A stretch of 64,000 nucleotides of DNA from Acanthococcus lagerstroemiae (lineage: Eukaryota > Arthropoda > Insecta > Hemiptera > Eriococcidae). The stretch is from NCBI GenBank assembly GCA_031841125.1, contig CM063107.1, positions 48,683,497 through 48,747,496 of the forward strand. Reading direction: 5' to 3'. A program made the translations under genes and the position numbers. The notes below the pieces were generated by a model that was not told the origin of the DNA, searched no databases, and worked only from the letters and a program-made list of their open reading frames with translations. Below are positions 41,737-44,652 of the stretch, piece by piece; position 1 is the first letter of the stretch; every line of letters starts with the position of its first letter.

Positions 41737-43985
41737 TTTTTTGGCTTTGATTTTTGGGAATTGAGTTGAGAAAGAGGAAGTTGGGAAAATCCAACAAAGT
41801 CAAAAGGTTTTTCTTCTTTTGCATTGATACTTGGGAATTTTGAGTTGAGTTAGTTGGAAAAACCCAACAGGTCCAAAAAGGTGTTTATTTATTTGTTTAT
41901 TTTTTTGCTTTGATACTTGGGAATTCTGAGTTGAGTCAGTTGGGACTTTCACAATCTTTACACCCCCTCCCCCCCTGGAGAAACTCTTCGGTACGTCCCT
42001 GTTCTAACTATCCATCTTCCACAAAAGCCTTTTTCTGGGCATAACGGTCCCACTCGTTTCTGTTGTGTGCTACCCTATGAAATAGTTTGTGTCCAAATAG
42101 ATTACTTTATATCACCTCCCCATCTACTTTTCTGTTTTCCCCTTTTCCTCTTGTAATTTCCCAAGTACCACAAAGTAACTTTTTTGCCCATCTGTCATCA
42201 ACTATACCTTGCTATATGCCCCGCCCATTGCCATTTTACCCTTCTTGCTTTTGTTTTTGCGTTCTCTTCGGTTTTTAAGTTTTGTTTGATCGTTGTGAAT
42301 CGTATTCTGTCTCTTAGTTCTGTTCCAACTATTGACCTTTCTGCTGCATTTTGCGCTGTATCTATCTTTTTGAGATCCGTTTTTGTACAGGTCCAGGTTT
42401 GGGAGGCATATATCAGTGTCGGTACGATGCAGCTGTTGAATATTTGGCTTTTGCGATAAAGTGAGAATGGGCCTTTGAATATATGTTTTAAGAACCAATA
42501 TTTTTTCCGCAGTAGGCTTATTCTTCTGTTTATTTCTTTTTGTGTTCTGTTTTCTAGTGTTATTAGCTGTCCTAAGTAAATAAAATGCTCAACTACTCGT
42601 ACTTCTAGTCTTTTATCTCCAACGGTGATAGTTATATTTGGATTATTTGACATTATTTTTGATTTGTTTGGATTTATTATTAGTCCCACTTCCTCGCTTT
42701 CTCCAGTTCTGTTATCATACTTTCTAACTCCTCCGTACATACAATTTATGTTCAACCCCTTTCTTTCCCAATTGAGTTTTTGAAAGACGTCTTCTAGTAG
42801 GCAGTTGAATCGTGTAGATGACATTGGGTCTCCCTGCTTTACTCCTCTCTCTATTCTGAAATATTTTCCCTTCTGATCTGTACAAATTCGTGTTTTTCTT
42901 TCTGTGTATAAATTGTTTATGATATTTGTCATTACTAGTGGAAGACCCTGGTTTTGGAGAGCTAGCATGAGGCTATTGTGCTTGATTGAATCAAAGGCTT
43001 TTTTGAAATTTATAAATGCAAGTTGTACTTCAATTTGCTATTTTATTCCTTTTTCGATTATTTGATTTATGGTGTGTACATAGTCAATAGTAAAGAATCT
43101 TTTTCGAAAGCCTGCTTGGCTGATAACAATAACGAATATGTATCATGAAGCAACAGTTGCCATGATGACGTCATCGTGGTACCATTCTCGATGTTAGCCG
43201 TCCATTCTCGGTATTGGTCGGCATTCTCCGTTGTCTCGGTGTCGGTTAGCATTCTCCATGTTGGTCGAACAGAACGCAGAATTTTCTTTGATGGCCAGAA
43301 ATAAGACGTGTGCTTGTCAAATTGTTTTCGATCGTTTCTATCATAAACTTTTGCTATCTACGTTACTACCAGGGTCGCTATAGTCAAATTTTTCGGGAGA
43401 GGCTCTACGCAGTGGGGTGCACAAAGGTTCCATAATTAACGTATTTGGGAGTCTGTCGATGACATGGTTTCCGTTACTCAAGTTAATCAAATAAATGTCA
43501 CGTGATAACCGACTTCTATAGCTGATTTAAAGATCCCATTTTTCAGGTCTCTGTTCGAACATACCCCACCCCCAAAGAAACGGTAGGGGGCAACACATGA
43601 AAATTGGAAGTTATGTGTTTTCAGTATATCGATGGTGGGGTTTCTTCAACTGGCAAGTTAGTCTCTGTGGTTATTTTAGTTGTAACCCCTACCCAAAAGG
43701 CTCCGCAAAGGCTATAACACGAAAATTGTAAAATAAGTGCCACTTTACTACTTGATGTTGAATTTGTTCATCTTATGCTAAATAAAGAATTACATATTCA
43801 TTTTCGCAGCGCATTCTAACCACAATATTGAAAACATGGAAGACGGAGCATTCTTGTCGTACCGTAGCGACGATGATGACGACGTAATTCCATATGGATT
43901 CCCACATTCCGCTGGCTACCCGAGCCAGAGTGATCTCTCGATGAACGTCTGCGATATTGAAGATTCCGACGTGCCACCGAATTAA
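130..43985 (+). CDS. kug/FAT-like: Fat-like atypical cadherin, C-terminal part, 29 exons (5' part outside window)
   Basis: Giant single-pass adhesion protein of the FAT1/2/3 (Drosophila kugelei) class. Joined exons 130-301, 382-606, 6055-6291, 6570-6770, 7190-7384, 7537-7842, 8133-8341, 8429-8573, 10109-10270, 10361-10669, 11065-11337, 11426-11686, 11768-11938, 12016-12255, 12339-12570, 13219-13373, 18585-18800, 18889-19026, 19117-19260, 19339-19587, 19714-20048, 20229-20379, 20495-20708, 26472-26724, 26816-26924, 34212-34404, 34713-34799, 36537-36680, 43810-43985 total 5,902 nt, one more than a multiple of three; the extra base is in exon 17. Order: partial plus 14 complete cadherin repeats, Fat-specific juxtamembrane region, one EGF-like cluster, membrane helix, tail. 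Family role: contact-dependent planar polarity and actin control. The start codon and earlier repeats lie upstream of the window. Fat-like assignment rests on tail motifs YGSAGDELE and GYHWDxSDW. Confidence 0.93.
382..606 (+). CDS. kug/FAT-like: Exon 2: end of repeat A and start of repeat B
   Basis: Acceptor TTTTAG, donor CAG|GTAAGG, phase 1 on both sides. The inter-repeat linker reads VIDKSMPVF instead of the calcium-binding DxNDNxP pattern. Repeat B begins with FDKQFYSVSVPED and runs to FAIDFNTG. Confidence 0.92.
2900..3640. repeat. Degenerate short tandem-like repeat field
   Basis: Variants of TTGTTGAGACTC and TAAGACT recur every 20-35 bp with much divergence. A similar degenerate field is seen at 46850-47160, so this is probably a decayed minisatellite. 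No unit is clean enough to fix a period. Confidence 0.45.
4003..4230. mobile_element. Short hAT-like MITE
   Basis: 228 bp with ends CAGGATGACCACTTTTCTGG and, on the reverse strand, CAGGGTGTTCATTTTTTTCC, both followed by sequence around GTCAGGGAATTTT. The CAGGGTG ends resemble hAT termini. No matching 8-bp target duplication was found at the flanks. Confidence 0.45.
5360..5575. repeat. GGTAAC-rich imperfect tandem duplication
   Basis: Two copies of a unit of about 110 bp, each starting near CAGTTACCCGGGTAA and ending near GAGGGTAACTxATTGCG. Each unit contains several GGTAAC boxes, some forming the palindrome GTTACCCGGGTAAC. Confidence 0.7.
6055..6291 (+). CDS. kug/FAT-like: Exon 3: end of repeat B and start of repeat C
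   Basis: Begins GTLYVVDDLDYEQIKEY after a 5.4-kb intron and contains the linker VTDVNDCPPEF. It ends in the DRDTG turn of repeat C. Acceptor TTTTAG, donor AG|GTAACC, phase 1 to phase 1. Confidence 0.94.
6570..6770 (+). CDS. kug/FAT-like: Exon 4: core of repeat C
   Basis: Reads GINGVIRYSI ... FHIDPEDGSI ... RSLDHETRPHHHFVVVATD. The family LDRE motif appears as LDHE. Acceptor TTGCAG, donor ACAG|GTAAAA, phase 1 on both sides. An open frame through the preceding intron is fortuitous. Confidence 0.94.
6771..7189 (+). other. Intron 4-5, nothing recognised
   Basis: 419 bp intron. I see no repeat, RNA or coding signal beyond the splice sites. Confidence 0.6.
7190..7384 (+). CDS. kug/FAT-like: Exon 5: linker and first half of repeat D
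   Basis: Begins with the canonical calcium linker VIDVNDNAPKF, then FEESSYSGSLSED and ASDPDVVDHDHLTYNI. It ends FALNSNTG at donor ACAG|GTTTGT. The acceptor is TTTCTAG, phase 1. Confidence 0.94.
7433..7492 (+). pseudogene. Decayed duplicate of the start of exon 6
   Basis: About 60 bp inside the 152-bp intron before exon 6 align to the first 60 bp of exon 6 with roughly 80% identity by eye, including a TATATAG acceptor. Read in the same phase it starts GIITLN like the real exon but reaches a TAA stop after about 20 codons. No matching donor is present. I read it as the relic of a tandem exon duplication; splicing it in would truncate the protein. Confidence 0.75.
7537..7842 (+). CDS. kug/FAT-like: Exon 6: end of repeat D and first half of repeat E
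   Basis: Begins GIITLNNLQKLMDSTF at acceptor TGTATAG and ends INNLTG at donor ACTG|GTATGT. The linker between repeats D and E reads ILSTNLHSPVF and lacks the DxNDN calcium ligands. Repeat E continues YEAKVSENQPAGIRV and VHAVDKDQGLYGQINYSI. Confidence 0.94.
8133..8341 (+). CDS. kug/FAT-like: Exon 7: end of repeat E and start of repeat F
   Basis: Contains LDREEKKLYEMLVMASD and the canonical linker ITDVNDNAPQF. It ends FFLK at donor AAA|GTAAGT, phase 0, so the next exon resumes with VKAID. Acceptor GAAATAG. Confidence 0.92.
8429..8573 (+). CDS. kug/FAT-like: Exon 8: core of repeat F
   Basis: Reads VKAIDIDDGPSAQIEYSI and FGINKNTGGISLLKPAKPY. The usual LDRE segment is replaced by KPAKPY. Acceptor CTTATAG, donor TATG|GTATGT; the last G is base 1 of the next codon. 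Confidence 0.9.
8574..10108 (+). other. 1.5-kb intron, nothing recognised
   Basis: AT-rich, with scattered poly-A and poly-T runs. No inverted repeat, tRNA-like box or coding similarity was recognised. The central part (about 8800-9450) has the look of old repeat sequence but I cannot define its ends. Confidence 0.5.
10109..10270 (+). CDS. kug/FAT-like: Exon 9: end of repeat F and start of repeat G
   Basis: Reads ENQVFQFFVRAVDHGTPAMYSDVSV with the non-canonical linker IMSSKDVPPVF, then SISPEEAPIG. It lacks the DxNDN calcium motif. Acceptor TTCGCAG, donor ATTG|GTTAGT, phase 1. Confidence 0.92.
10361..10669 (+). CDS. kug/FAT-like: Exon 10: rest of repeat G and start of repeat H
   Basis: Reads GSIVAKVKLVSDVPAKFRLL, QLDREKSPFYVIGVLAYTD, linker VIDSNDNIPDF, then YSVSIAENMPEGTSIVR. 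LDRE and DxNDN motifs are intact. Acceptor TTTACAG, donor AGAG|GTATGT. Confidence 0.94.
10680..11010 (+). mobile_element. tRNA-derived SINE in intron 10
   Basis: A perfect pol III B-box-like segment, GGGTTCGAGCCC, sits at about 10734 with an A-box-like region upstream and unrelated sequence downstream. The body is more GC-rich than the flanks and includes a long stem-loop at 10872-10939. There is no acceptor-stem pairing, so it is not a working tRNA. Confidence 0.6.
10872..10939 (+). repeat. Imperfect hairpin within the SINE
   Basis: CCATTTTC ... GCTGATGA is followed after 10 bases by TCATCAGC ... GAAAATGG. The arms are about 28-30 bp with internal mismatches. It may fold in the cadherin pre-mRNA or the SINE RNA. 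Confidence 0.6.
11065..11337 (+). CDS. kug/FAT-like: Exon 11: rest of repeat H and start of repeat I
   Basis: Reads VHANDKDEGKNAEIRYSL, TLDREIRSSYIINIMAAD and linker LVDSNDNPSLF. Acceptor ATCGCAG, donor TCAG|GTATGT, phase 1. Confidence 0.94.
11426..11686 (+). CDS. kug/FAT-like: Exon 12: bulk of repeat I
   Basis: Reads VKENALAGTVVIKLTLTDAD, PIDRELIDIYHLTIFATD and ILDVN, stopping inside the inter-repeat linker. The next exon completes it as DEQPYC. Acceptor TTTGCAG, donor AACG|GTGTGA. Confidence 0.93.
11768..11938 (+). CDS. kug/FAT-like: Exon 13: first half of repeat J
   Basis: Completes the linker as DVNDEQPYC, with Cys where Phe normally sits, then YYRVISEATSPGTDVLTIEASDADLDPKLRFYL. Acceptor TCTTAG, donor CTAG|GTAAGG, phase 1. 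Confidence 0.9.
12016..12255 (+). CDS. kug/FAT-like: Exon 14: end of repeat J and start of repeat K
   Basis: Reads GELKVARQLDREVQSKYELTAHV and linker VSDVNDNPPIF, then ATIMEDADIGTLV and HATDADVG. Canonical motifs are intact. Acceptor TGTGCAG, donor GTCG|GTAAGT. Confidence 0.94.
12339..12570 (+). CDS. kug/FAT-like: Exon 15: rest of repeat K and start of repeat L
   Basis: Reads GINRKIRYYMVDSAQDHFKI, PLDRETKDSYNVTVKAVDQG and linker VLDVNDNPPEFVVR. The acceptor GGCGCAG has little polypyrimidine tract. The donor CAG|GTAATAATAAT is the first repeat of a TAA microsatellite. It ends phase 2. Confidence 0.92.
12571..12630 (+). repeat. TAA microsatellite at a splice donor
   Basis: The donor of exon 15 is itself the start of about seven TAA repeats (GTAATAATAAT...). 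Length changes here could touch donor positions +4 to +6. Confidence 0.75.
12631..12912 (+). mobile_element. MITE copy 1 (forward)
   Basis: About 282 bp with inverted ends of the form GCGTTTxGACxCT. A second copy lies in opposite orientation at 20767-21075, matching over nearly its whole length, including GCGCTAGTGTCGTGGACAAA and CACTGATCATCTTTTC. Non-autonomous; superfamily unclear. Confidence 0.8.
13219..13373 (+). CDS. kug/FAT-like: Exon 16: first half of repeat L
   Basis: Completes Arg, then LYVASIPEDSAIGLEVV, TSLDTGINAEVVYSI and FAIDPVTG. Acceptor TTTCCAG, donor ACAG|GTAAAT, phase 1. A 5.2-kb intron follows. Confidence 0.93.
13650..13770. repeat. Short degenerate minisatellite
   Basis: About four units of 33-35 bp with the core ATAGGxTxAATTGxGC(C/T). 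Units have diverged strongly. Confidence 0.5.
15655..15830. repeat. AATAAGGCC/CTTTATTA repeats
   Basis: Several degenerate copies of TTGGGCCTTAT and TTGAGCTTTATTA in about 25-30 bp steps. The same AATAAGGCCC words occur at 13518-13550 in this intron, so the two sites may be ends of one old insertion. Confidence 0.45.
16200..16340. repeat. GCTTTGGCACGT tandem pair inside the RTE fragment
   Basis: GCTTTGGCACGT followed by ACGAAAAACGT and TTACTTTTTGAG occurs twice, at about 16218 and 16294, a duplicated unit of roughly 76 bp. It is part of the insertion that splits the RTE fragment. Confidence 0.55.
16343..16563. mobile_element. Inverted-repeat element nested in the RTE fragment
   Basis: Arms 16343-16386 and 16518-16563 are inverted copies: CTGATCxTACCCTAATAA ... 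TTTCCATxGAAATTTCTATT. The 130-bp centre has no coding potential. MITE-like, 221 bp. Confidence 0.75.
18585..18800 (+). CDS. kug/FAT-like: Exon 17: end of repeat L, start of repeat M; contains +1 frameshift
   Basis: From the phase-1 junction it reads GVISLA, then falls out of frame at CCC (18600-18602). Dropping one C restores KYLDYEKVKDYLLTIQATDRG, linker VLDFNDNVPTF and YSARVSEDIAIGDIV. As written, the frame stops at a TAA ending at 18682. I checked nearby AGs and none gives the needed phase. It ends phase 0 at AAG|GTAAAG. Probably a one-base sequence error; a null allele is possible. Confidence 0.9.
18889..19026 (+). CDS. kug/FAT-like: Exon 18: core of repeat M
   Basis: Reads VTANDLDSGVNGKITYSL, FSVDPNTGHIIVVRPLDREM. 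Phase 0 on both sides. Acceptor TATCAG, donor ATG|GTGAGT. Confidence 0.94.
19117..19260 (+). CDS. kug/FAT-like: Exon 19: end of repeat M and start of repeat N
   Basis: Reads VASYTLQVRATDGGTPELSS and linker VSDVNDNPPLF, then SQPNYTCVVQ. Phase 0 on both sides. Acceptor ACGCAG, donor CAG|GTAAAT. Confidence 0.94.
19339..19587 (+). CDS. kug/FAT-like: Exon 20: rest of repeat N
   Basis: Reads EDKRPGWPVCQLNVTDADIP, FRIDSDGTVKTTSRLKFKV and VRAFDNGIPPRYSDTKLIIK. The LDRE motif is absent, as is common in the membrane-proximal repeats. Acceptor TTGGTAG, donor AAG|GTAGTG. Confidence 0.92.
19714..20048 (+). CDS. kug/FAT-like: Exon 21: last cadherin repeat (O)
   Basis: Linker reads VIEESQYPPTI without calcium ligands. 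The repeat continues VHASDQDQYDMLLYSI, FTIDERTGVLTSAPGLDTGKY and VSVTDGKFTSSAHVKITV. It ends ISI plus two bases of Arg (phase 2). Acceptor TTGCAG, donor AG|GTATGA. Confidence 0.92.
20229..20379 (+). CDS. kug/FAT-like: Exon 22: Fat-specific juxtamembrane region, part 1
   Basis: Reads LRGITPHQFILSQEKKLVHS and VRLISIQEAPQGHLDLLFII, matching the region that follows the last cadherin repeat in Fat-like proteins. Acceptor TTTGCAG, donor GGG|GTAAGT, phase 0. Confidence 0.9.
20495..20708 (+). CDS. kug/FAT-like: Exon 23: Fat-specific region, part 2, and first EGF cysteines
   Basis: Reads GIELTDMHQVLQATGL, then the cysteine-rich NCVKNQGYCKQRLSFLP and LYCACTVGYSG, the usual lead into EGF domain 1. The exon ends phase 1, the phase at which EGF exons are normally inserted. 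Acceptor TCAAAG, donor TCGG|GTATGT. Confidence 0.9.
20767..21075 (-). mobile_element. MITE copy 2 (reverse)
   Basis: Reverse complement of the element at 12631-12912 with a few indels. Its ends are again CGCGTTTGGACGCT and a matching inverted end. Together the copies form a long inverted repeat around exons 16-23. Confidence 0.8.
22380..23115. repeat. Tandem repeat with GTGATCCGAATCA core
   Basis: Two diverged units of about 275 bp (near 22386 and 22630) share GCCAAGTTTGAGAAAAA, GTGAATTG and TTTGTCACC. They are followed at 22915-23115 by a short array of about 35-bp units built on GTGATCCGAATCATTTTTTC. Confidence 0.75.
23540..23721 (+). other. Orphan open frame, unidentified
   Basis: After an in-frame TGA the frame runs about 60 codons, VITADVLEKLISLYTKN ... 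DYMLTEMRFDRFLLGALP, to TAA. It is less AT-rich and more protein-like than its surroundings, with charged and amphipathic residues, but I do not recognise it. It could be a transposon gag or transposase remnant, or a retrocopy fragment. Confidence 0.25.
24441..25075. repeat. Weak inverted repeat pair
   Basis: GGTGAGAACCAAAAAGTGAT at about 24447 has an inverted partner at about 25045 (GATGAGAACCAAAAAAGGAT on the reverse strand). Possibly the ends of an old DNA element; target duplication not seen. Confidence 0.45.
26472..26724 (+). CDS. kug/FAT-like: Exon 24: remnant EGF-like cluster and transmembrane helix
   Basis: Continues GQRCENRIPTECSCPPTYQC and, in the same exon, TSCDKNATCPPFGT, then a hydrophobic helix IIGIGSALVFIVFLICLILI and basic stop-transfer residues. 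A laminin-G domain and further EGF repeats should lie between the first EGF cluster and the helix; the exon goes straight through instead. Acceptor TTTCAG, donor AG|GTACCT. Confidence 0.92.
26816..26924 (+). CDS. kug/FAT-like: Exon 25: start of cytoplasmic tail
   Basis: Reads RRCRRTHSPVPLEDKSVSVL and NSKINNLEATQ. The basic cluster after the membrane helix fixes the inside orientation. Acceptor TTTGCAG, donor CAG|GTACAT, phase 0. Confidence 0.88.
30380..31137. mobile_element. Candidate non-autonomous DNA element
   Basis: Left end GGGGCAGTGGAGC ... CGGAC and right end, on the reverse strand, GGGGAGAGTGGGGAGCGATC, then GGAC, are similar and in inverted orientation. A 72-codon frame inside (30659-30877) starts MLKTVFTKIFESEKQ and is not recognised. 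Ends and family are tentative. Confidence 0.35.
31150..31450. repeat. 154-bp tandem duplication
   Basis: Two units with the core TTTAGTCTTGCxAAAGA, CATGCAAAATC, CCTAGGGAGGAAAAT and TTTATGGGGGAAAGTAAC. The period is 154 bp measured at TTTAGTC; the units look about 85% alike. Confidence 0.8.
32515..33260. repeat. 406-bp tandem duplication
   Basis: Two diverged units share TACTTCTAAAATT, TTTGCCAACTCTGAATTTT and TCTCTxTAGTA(C/T)xTCCCTGG. The offset is 406 bp at TACTTCTAAAATT. The first unit opens with a T8/G13 homopolymer junction at 32517-32540. Confidence 0.7.
33286..33446. repeat. Small inverted-end element
   Basis: GACTGCTTAGAT at 33286 and its inverted copy ATCTAAGCAGTC ending at 33446 bound about 161 bp. 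MITE-like, too short to classify. Confidence 0.5.
34212..34404 (+). CDS. kug/FAT-like: Exon 26: conserved tail motif YGSAGDELE
   Basis: Reads HSLRPASYSAATSNNDLY, QLNNLDTLRSYGSAGDELEN and VPADYVRNLNRAP. The YGSAGDELE segment is a strong marker of arthropod-type Fat-like tails as I recall them. Acceptor TTCACAG, donor AACG|GTAGGT, phase 1. A transposon sits 34 bp downstream of the donor. Confidence 0.92.
34439..34646. mobile_element. MITE with perfect 30-bp inverted ends and TA duplication
   Basis: Starts TAGTCCGTTCCAGATAAGAG and ends with the exact inverse, flanked on both sides by TA (34437-34438, 34647-34648). This is typical of Tc1/mariner-type MITEs. It is 208 bp and lies between exons 26 and 27, 34 bp after the donor and 66 bp before the next acceptor. 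The perfect arms suggest recent insertion. Confidence 0.88.
34713..34799 (+). CDS. kug/FAT-like: Exon 27: short tail exon
   Basis: 29-codon symmetric phase-1 exon reading DLKKLPDMRKQNKISRQTL, CVEEAKLLG. It could be skipped without shifting frame. Acceptor TTTCAG, donor GGAG|GTACGA. Confidence 0.82.
34800..36536 (+). other. 1.7-kb intron dominated by a foldback element
   Basis: Apart from the long-terminal-inverted-repeat element at 35205-36115 nothing is recognisable. The 400 bp on either side are AT-rich without repeats that I can see. Confidence 0.6.
35205..36115. mobile_element. Foldback-type element with long inverted ends
   Basis: Arms of about 190 bp (35205-35395 and 35925-36115) are inverted copies at roughly 85% identity. 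They start CAGGGTGTCTC and share CCACCTGGTAAGTAGGCAA and ATGTAGATATGTTTGCATAC. The CAGGGTG end is hAT-like. No clear target duplication and no coding capacity. Confidence 0.82.
36537..36680 (+). CDS. kug/FAT-like: Exon 28: conserved tail motif GYHWDxSDW
   Basis: Reads GYHWDCSDWVRRSQNPLPNI, then a Ser/Asn/Glu-rich stretch (SSSSQSDESNESNN). GYHWDxSDW is shared with vertebrate FAT1-3 tails, which decides Fat-like over Fat/FAT4. The donor CCAG|GTTTGT is weak; see the read-through extension. Confidence 0.93.
36681..36841 (+). CDS. Possible alternative C-terminus by reading through the exon 28 donor
   Basis: The frame of exon 28 stays open for 53 codons beyond its weak donor and stops at TAG 36839-36841. 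It begins GLCPTFDSATLRPHD. Retaining it would replace the acidic end of the tail. The conserved C-terminus in exon 29 argues that splicing is the main form; this is a possibility only. Confidence 0.3.
36850..37380 (-). mobile_element. tRNA-derived SINE, reverse strand
   Basis: On the minus strand, 37375 downward reads GCAGCCGAGTAATTAAC (A-box-like), then CTCGGGTTCGAGTCCC (B box) within about 60 bp, followed by a GC-richer body. The anticodon and acceptor stems do not fold as a tRNA. The far end at about 36850 is an estimate from base composition. Confidence 0.6.
38598..39424. mobile_element. Long-inverted-repeat element with hairpin-forming arms
   Basis: Arms of about 165 bp (38598-38765 and 39253-39424) are inverted copies sharing AAAGTGAGTG, GGAAAGTTT, GAACAAGCGTA(G/A)CGAGTGAG and TACTTGATCAGAA. 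Each arm contains its own smaller hairpin (AAAAGTGAG ... CTCACTTTT). The centre holds a tRNA-like segment. No coding capacity. Confidence 0.78.
38895..38979 (-). repeat. tRNA-like segment inside the long-inverted-repeat element
   Basis: Minus strand reads CTGTGGCCGAATGGTTAGAG (A-box region) and GGATTCGATTCCCG (B box). Acceptor-stem pairing and a convincing anticodon arm are missing, so it looks like a tRNA pseudogene or SINE head. Confidence 0.6.
39421..39810. mobile_element. 390-bp element with perfect 23-bp inverted ends
   Basis: TACAATACATGATCAGAAAG plus AGG at 39421 is repeated exactly inverted at 39788-39810. The TGATCAGAAAG core is shared with the neighbouring element's inner arms, so both may be one family. 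Part of the interior resembles 43120-43320. Confidence 0.78.
40075..40186. mobile_element. Hairpin element with GCGAG motifs
   Basis: Arms 40075-40105 and 40159-40186 (TGCAAGGATTGAAxGCGAG ... ATCACGCC) are inverted. The loop is rich in GCGAG/GCGAAG words (AAGCGGAGCGAGCC), as in the arms of the element at 38598. Possibly the same family. Confidence 0.7.
40197..40442. mobile_element. 246-bp MITE with TA duplication
   Basis: Ends TTTTGTATTACAxATGCATC are inverted repeats (about 23 bp, one mismatch), flanked by TA at 40195-40196 and 40443-40444. It abuts the preceding hairpin element. Tc1/mariner-like by target site only. Confidence 0.75.
40455..40700. repeat. TACCGGG/TTTACCTGG repeat tract
   Basis: Many degenerate copies of TACCGGG, GTTTACCTGG and CCGGTA in both senses, with partial palindromes such as CCGGTACCCGG. 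A related CCTCCCGGTACTAGGTA tract is at 41140-41325. Confidence 0.75.
40728..41080 (+). repeat. G-rich minisatellite, GGGGAGGGTAAAA type
   Basis: About 10-12 degenerate units of 25-40 bp pairing a G-run block (GGGGAGGGGG) with TAAAATTTTTT. Many G4 runs on the + strand could form quadruplexes. An open frame across it is a composition artefact. Confidence 0.8.
41140..41325. repeat. CGGTACTAGGTA repeats
   Basis: TTACCTCCCGGTACTAGGTAA occurs twice about 53 bp apart, with further CTAGGTACCTAGT palindromes. Together with 40455-40700 it brackets the G-rich tract, so all three may be one composite repeat. Confidence 0.6.
41505..43115 (-). mobile_element. RTE-like LINE copy, 3' part, inactive, with nested hAT-like insertion
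   Basis: Minus strand, from 43115 down: AFINFKKAFDSIKHN, YTERKTRICTD, GVKQGDPMSS, EHFIYLGQLITLE, RISLLRKKYWFLK, TLIYASQTWTC and WQWAGHIARYS, in the order of an RTE-type reverse transcriptase. The segment that should carry the FADD/YADD catalytic box is deleted (around CMYGGVRKYDNRTGE). The 3' end is AATAAAGGC with TGATGATGAT and ATAATAATA tails, usual for RTE. A 422-bp element interrupts the 3' part. Confidence 0.85.
41580..42001. mobile_element. hAT-like non-autonomous element inside the RTE 3' end
   Basis: Flanked by the 8-bp direct repeat TTCTAACT (41572-41579 and 42002-42009). The ends TGGGGATGTACTGA and, reversed, CAGGGACGTACCGA are inverted. Inside are three degenerate units of about 80-95 bp (GATACTTGGGAATTxTGAGTTGAG) and an ATT microsatellite. 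An 8-bp duplication with such ends fits hAT. Confidence 0.82.
43120..43320. repeat. Repeat shared with 39540-39670
   Basis: The words GCAACA(G/A)xTGC, CATTCTCGG, TCGGCATTCTC and GTCTCGGTGTCG recur in similar order at 39550-39670. Probably part of a transposon that lies next to the RTE copy. Confidence 0.45.
43810..43985 (+). CDS. kug/FAT-like: Exon 29: C-terminus and stop
   Basis: Reads AHSNHNIENMEDGAFLSYRS, a DDDDD run, then SDLSMNVCDIEDSDVPPN and stop TAA at 43983-43985. The SDLS...CDIEDS segment fits the conserved end of Fat-like tails. The last residues VPPN are not a PDZ ligand of the HTEV type known from FAT1. Acceptor TTCGCAG, phase 1 from exon 28. Confidence 0.93.
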
Positions 43986-44652
43986 TTCGAGGTTTTTTCC
44001 TTTTCGACTTTGTATGTTCGACATTTATAATTATTTTTATTTTGTATTATCGATCATCGTAGCTATAGTTATTGAACCGTCAATCGAGCTTTTCACGACG
44101 ACGAGTATCGTGAGAATATTTATTTTATTTTCATTTTAAGGACCATACGAAAGTACCGTAGAACAAGTGATTTTTTTCTATATGTAGACTAGGTGTAATG
44201 ACGTCTTCTGCCTTATTATTTATTATTATATTCTTTTTTTTTCTTTCTTTTTTTCTAATTTATGTTCTATAATTTTTTGTAAACGTGTATGTGGAGTTGA
44301 CGATGAATTTCGAGTAGGTATTCGTGTTCAAAATCAGTTATGTATCGTACATAAGCGTATCTATGATCTAAGTTGAATTAGTGAACATTCTTTCTGCGTA
44401 TCGTTTTGTCTTTTTGTTTTCTTATTTGTTATTCCCGAATTGAAATTATTGTTCATTCAAAGCTGCCTGTACATTTCACTTAACTTTTTTTTTTAAATTT
44501 AATTCTTGTAAATGAAGAGCGGTGCTTTCTCAGTTTAAAATTAAGCATATACGGACTGATAACGTTGCTTGCTCCGAAGACAGTTATGCTCACCCCTTCG
44601 AAGTTTTTCGATATGATTTCATCGAACCTTTTTAATTGTAAAATGAGTACAC
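43986..44652 (+). other. Likely 3' untranslated region of the cadherin gene
   Basis: AT- and T-rich sequence directly after the stop codon with no open frame. No canonical AATAAA is seen before the pogo-like element. The first AATAAA words are at 45502 and 46029, so the real 3' end is undetermined. Confidence 0.45.

Larger units (their letters stand above)
36842..43809 (+). other. Last intron (about 7 kb), transposon-rich
   Basis: Carries a reverse SINE (36850-37380), a long-inverted-repeat element (38598-39424), a 390-bp element (39421-39810), two hairpin elements (40075-40442), TACCGGG and G-rich repeats (40455-41325), and an antisense RTE copy with a nested hAT-like element (41505-43115). 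37390-38590 shows nothing clear. Confidence 0.7.
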
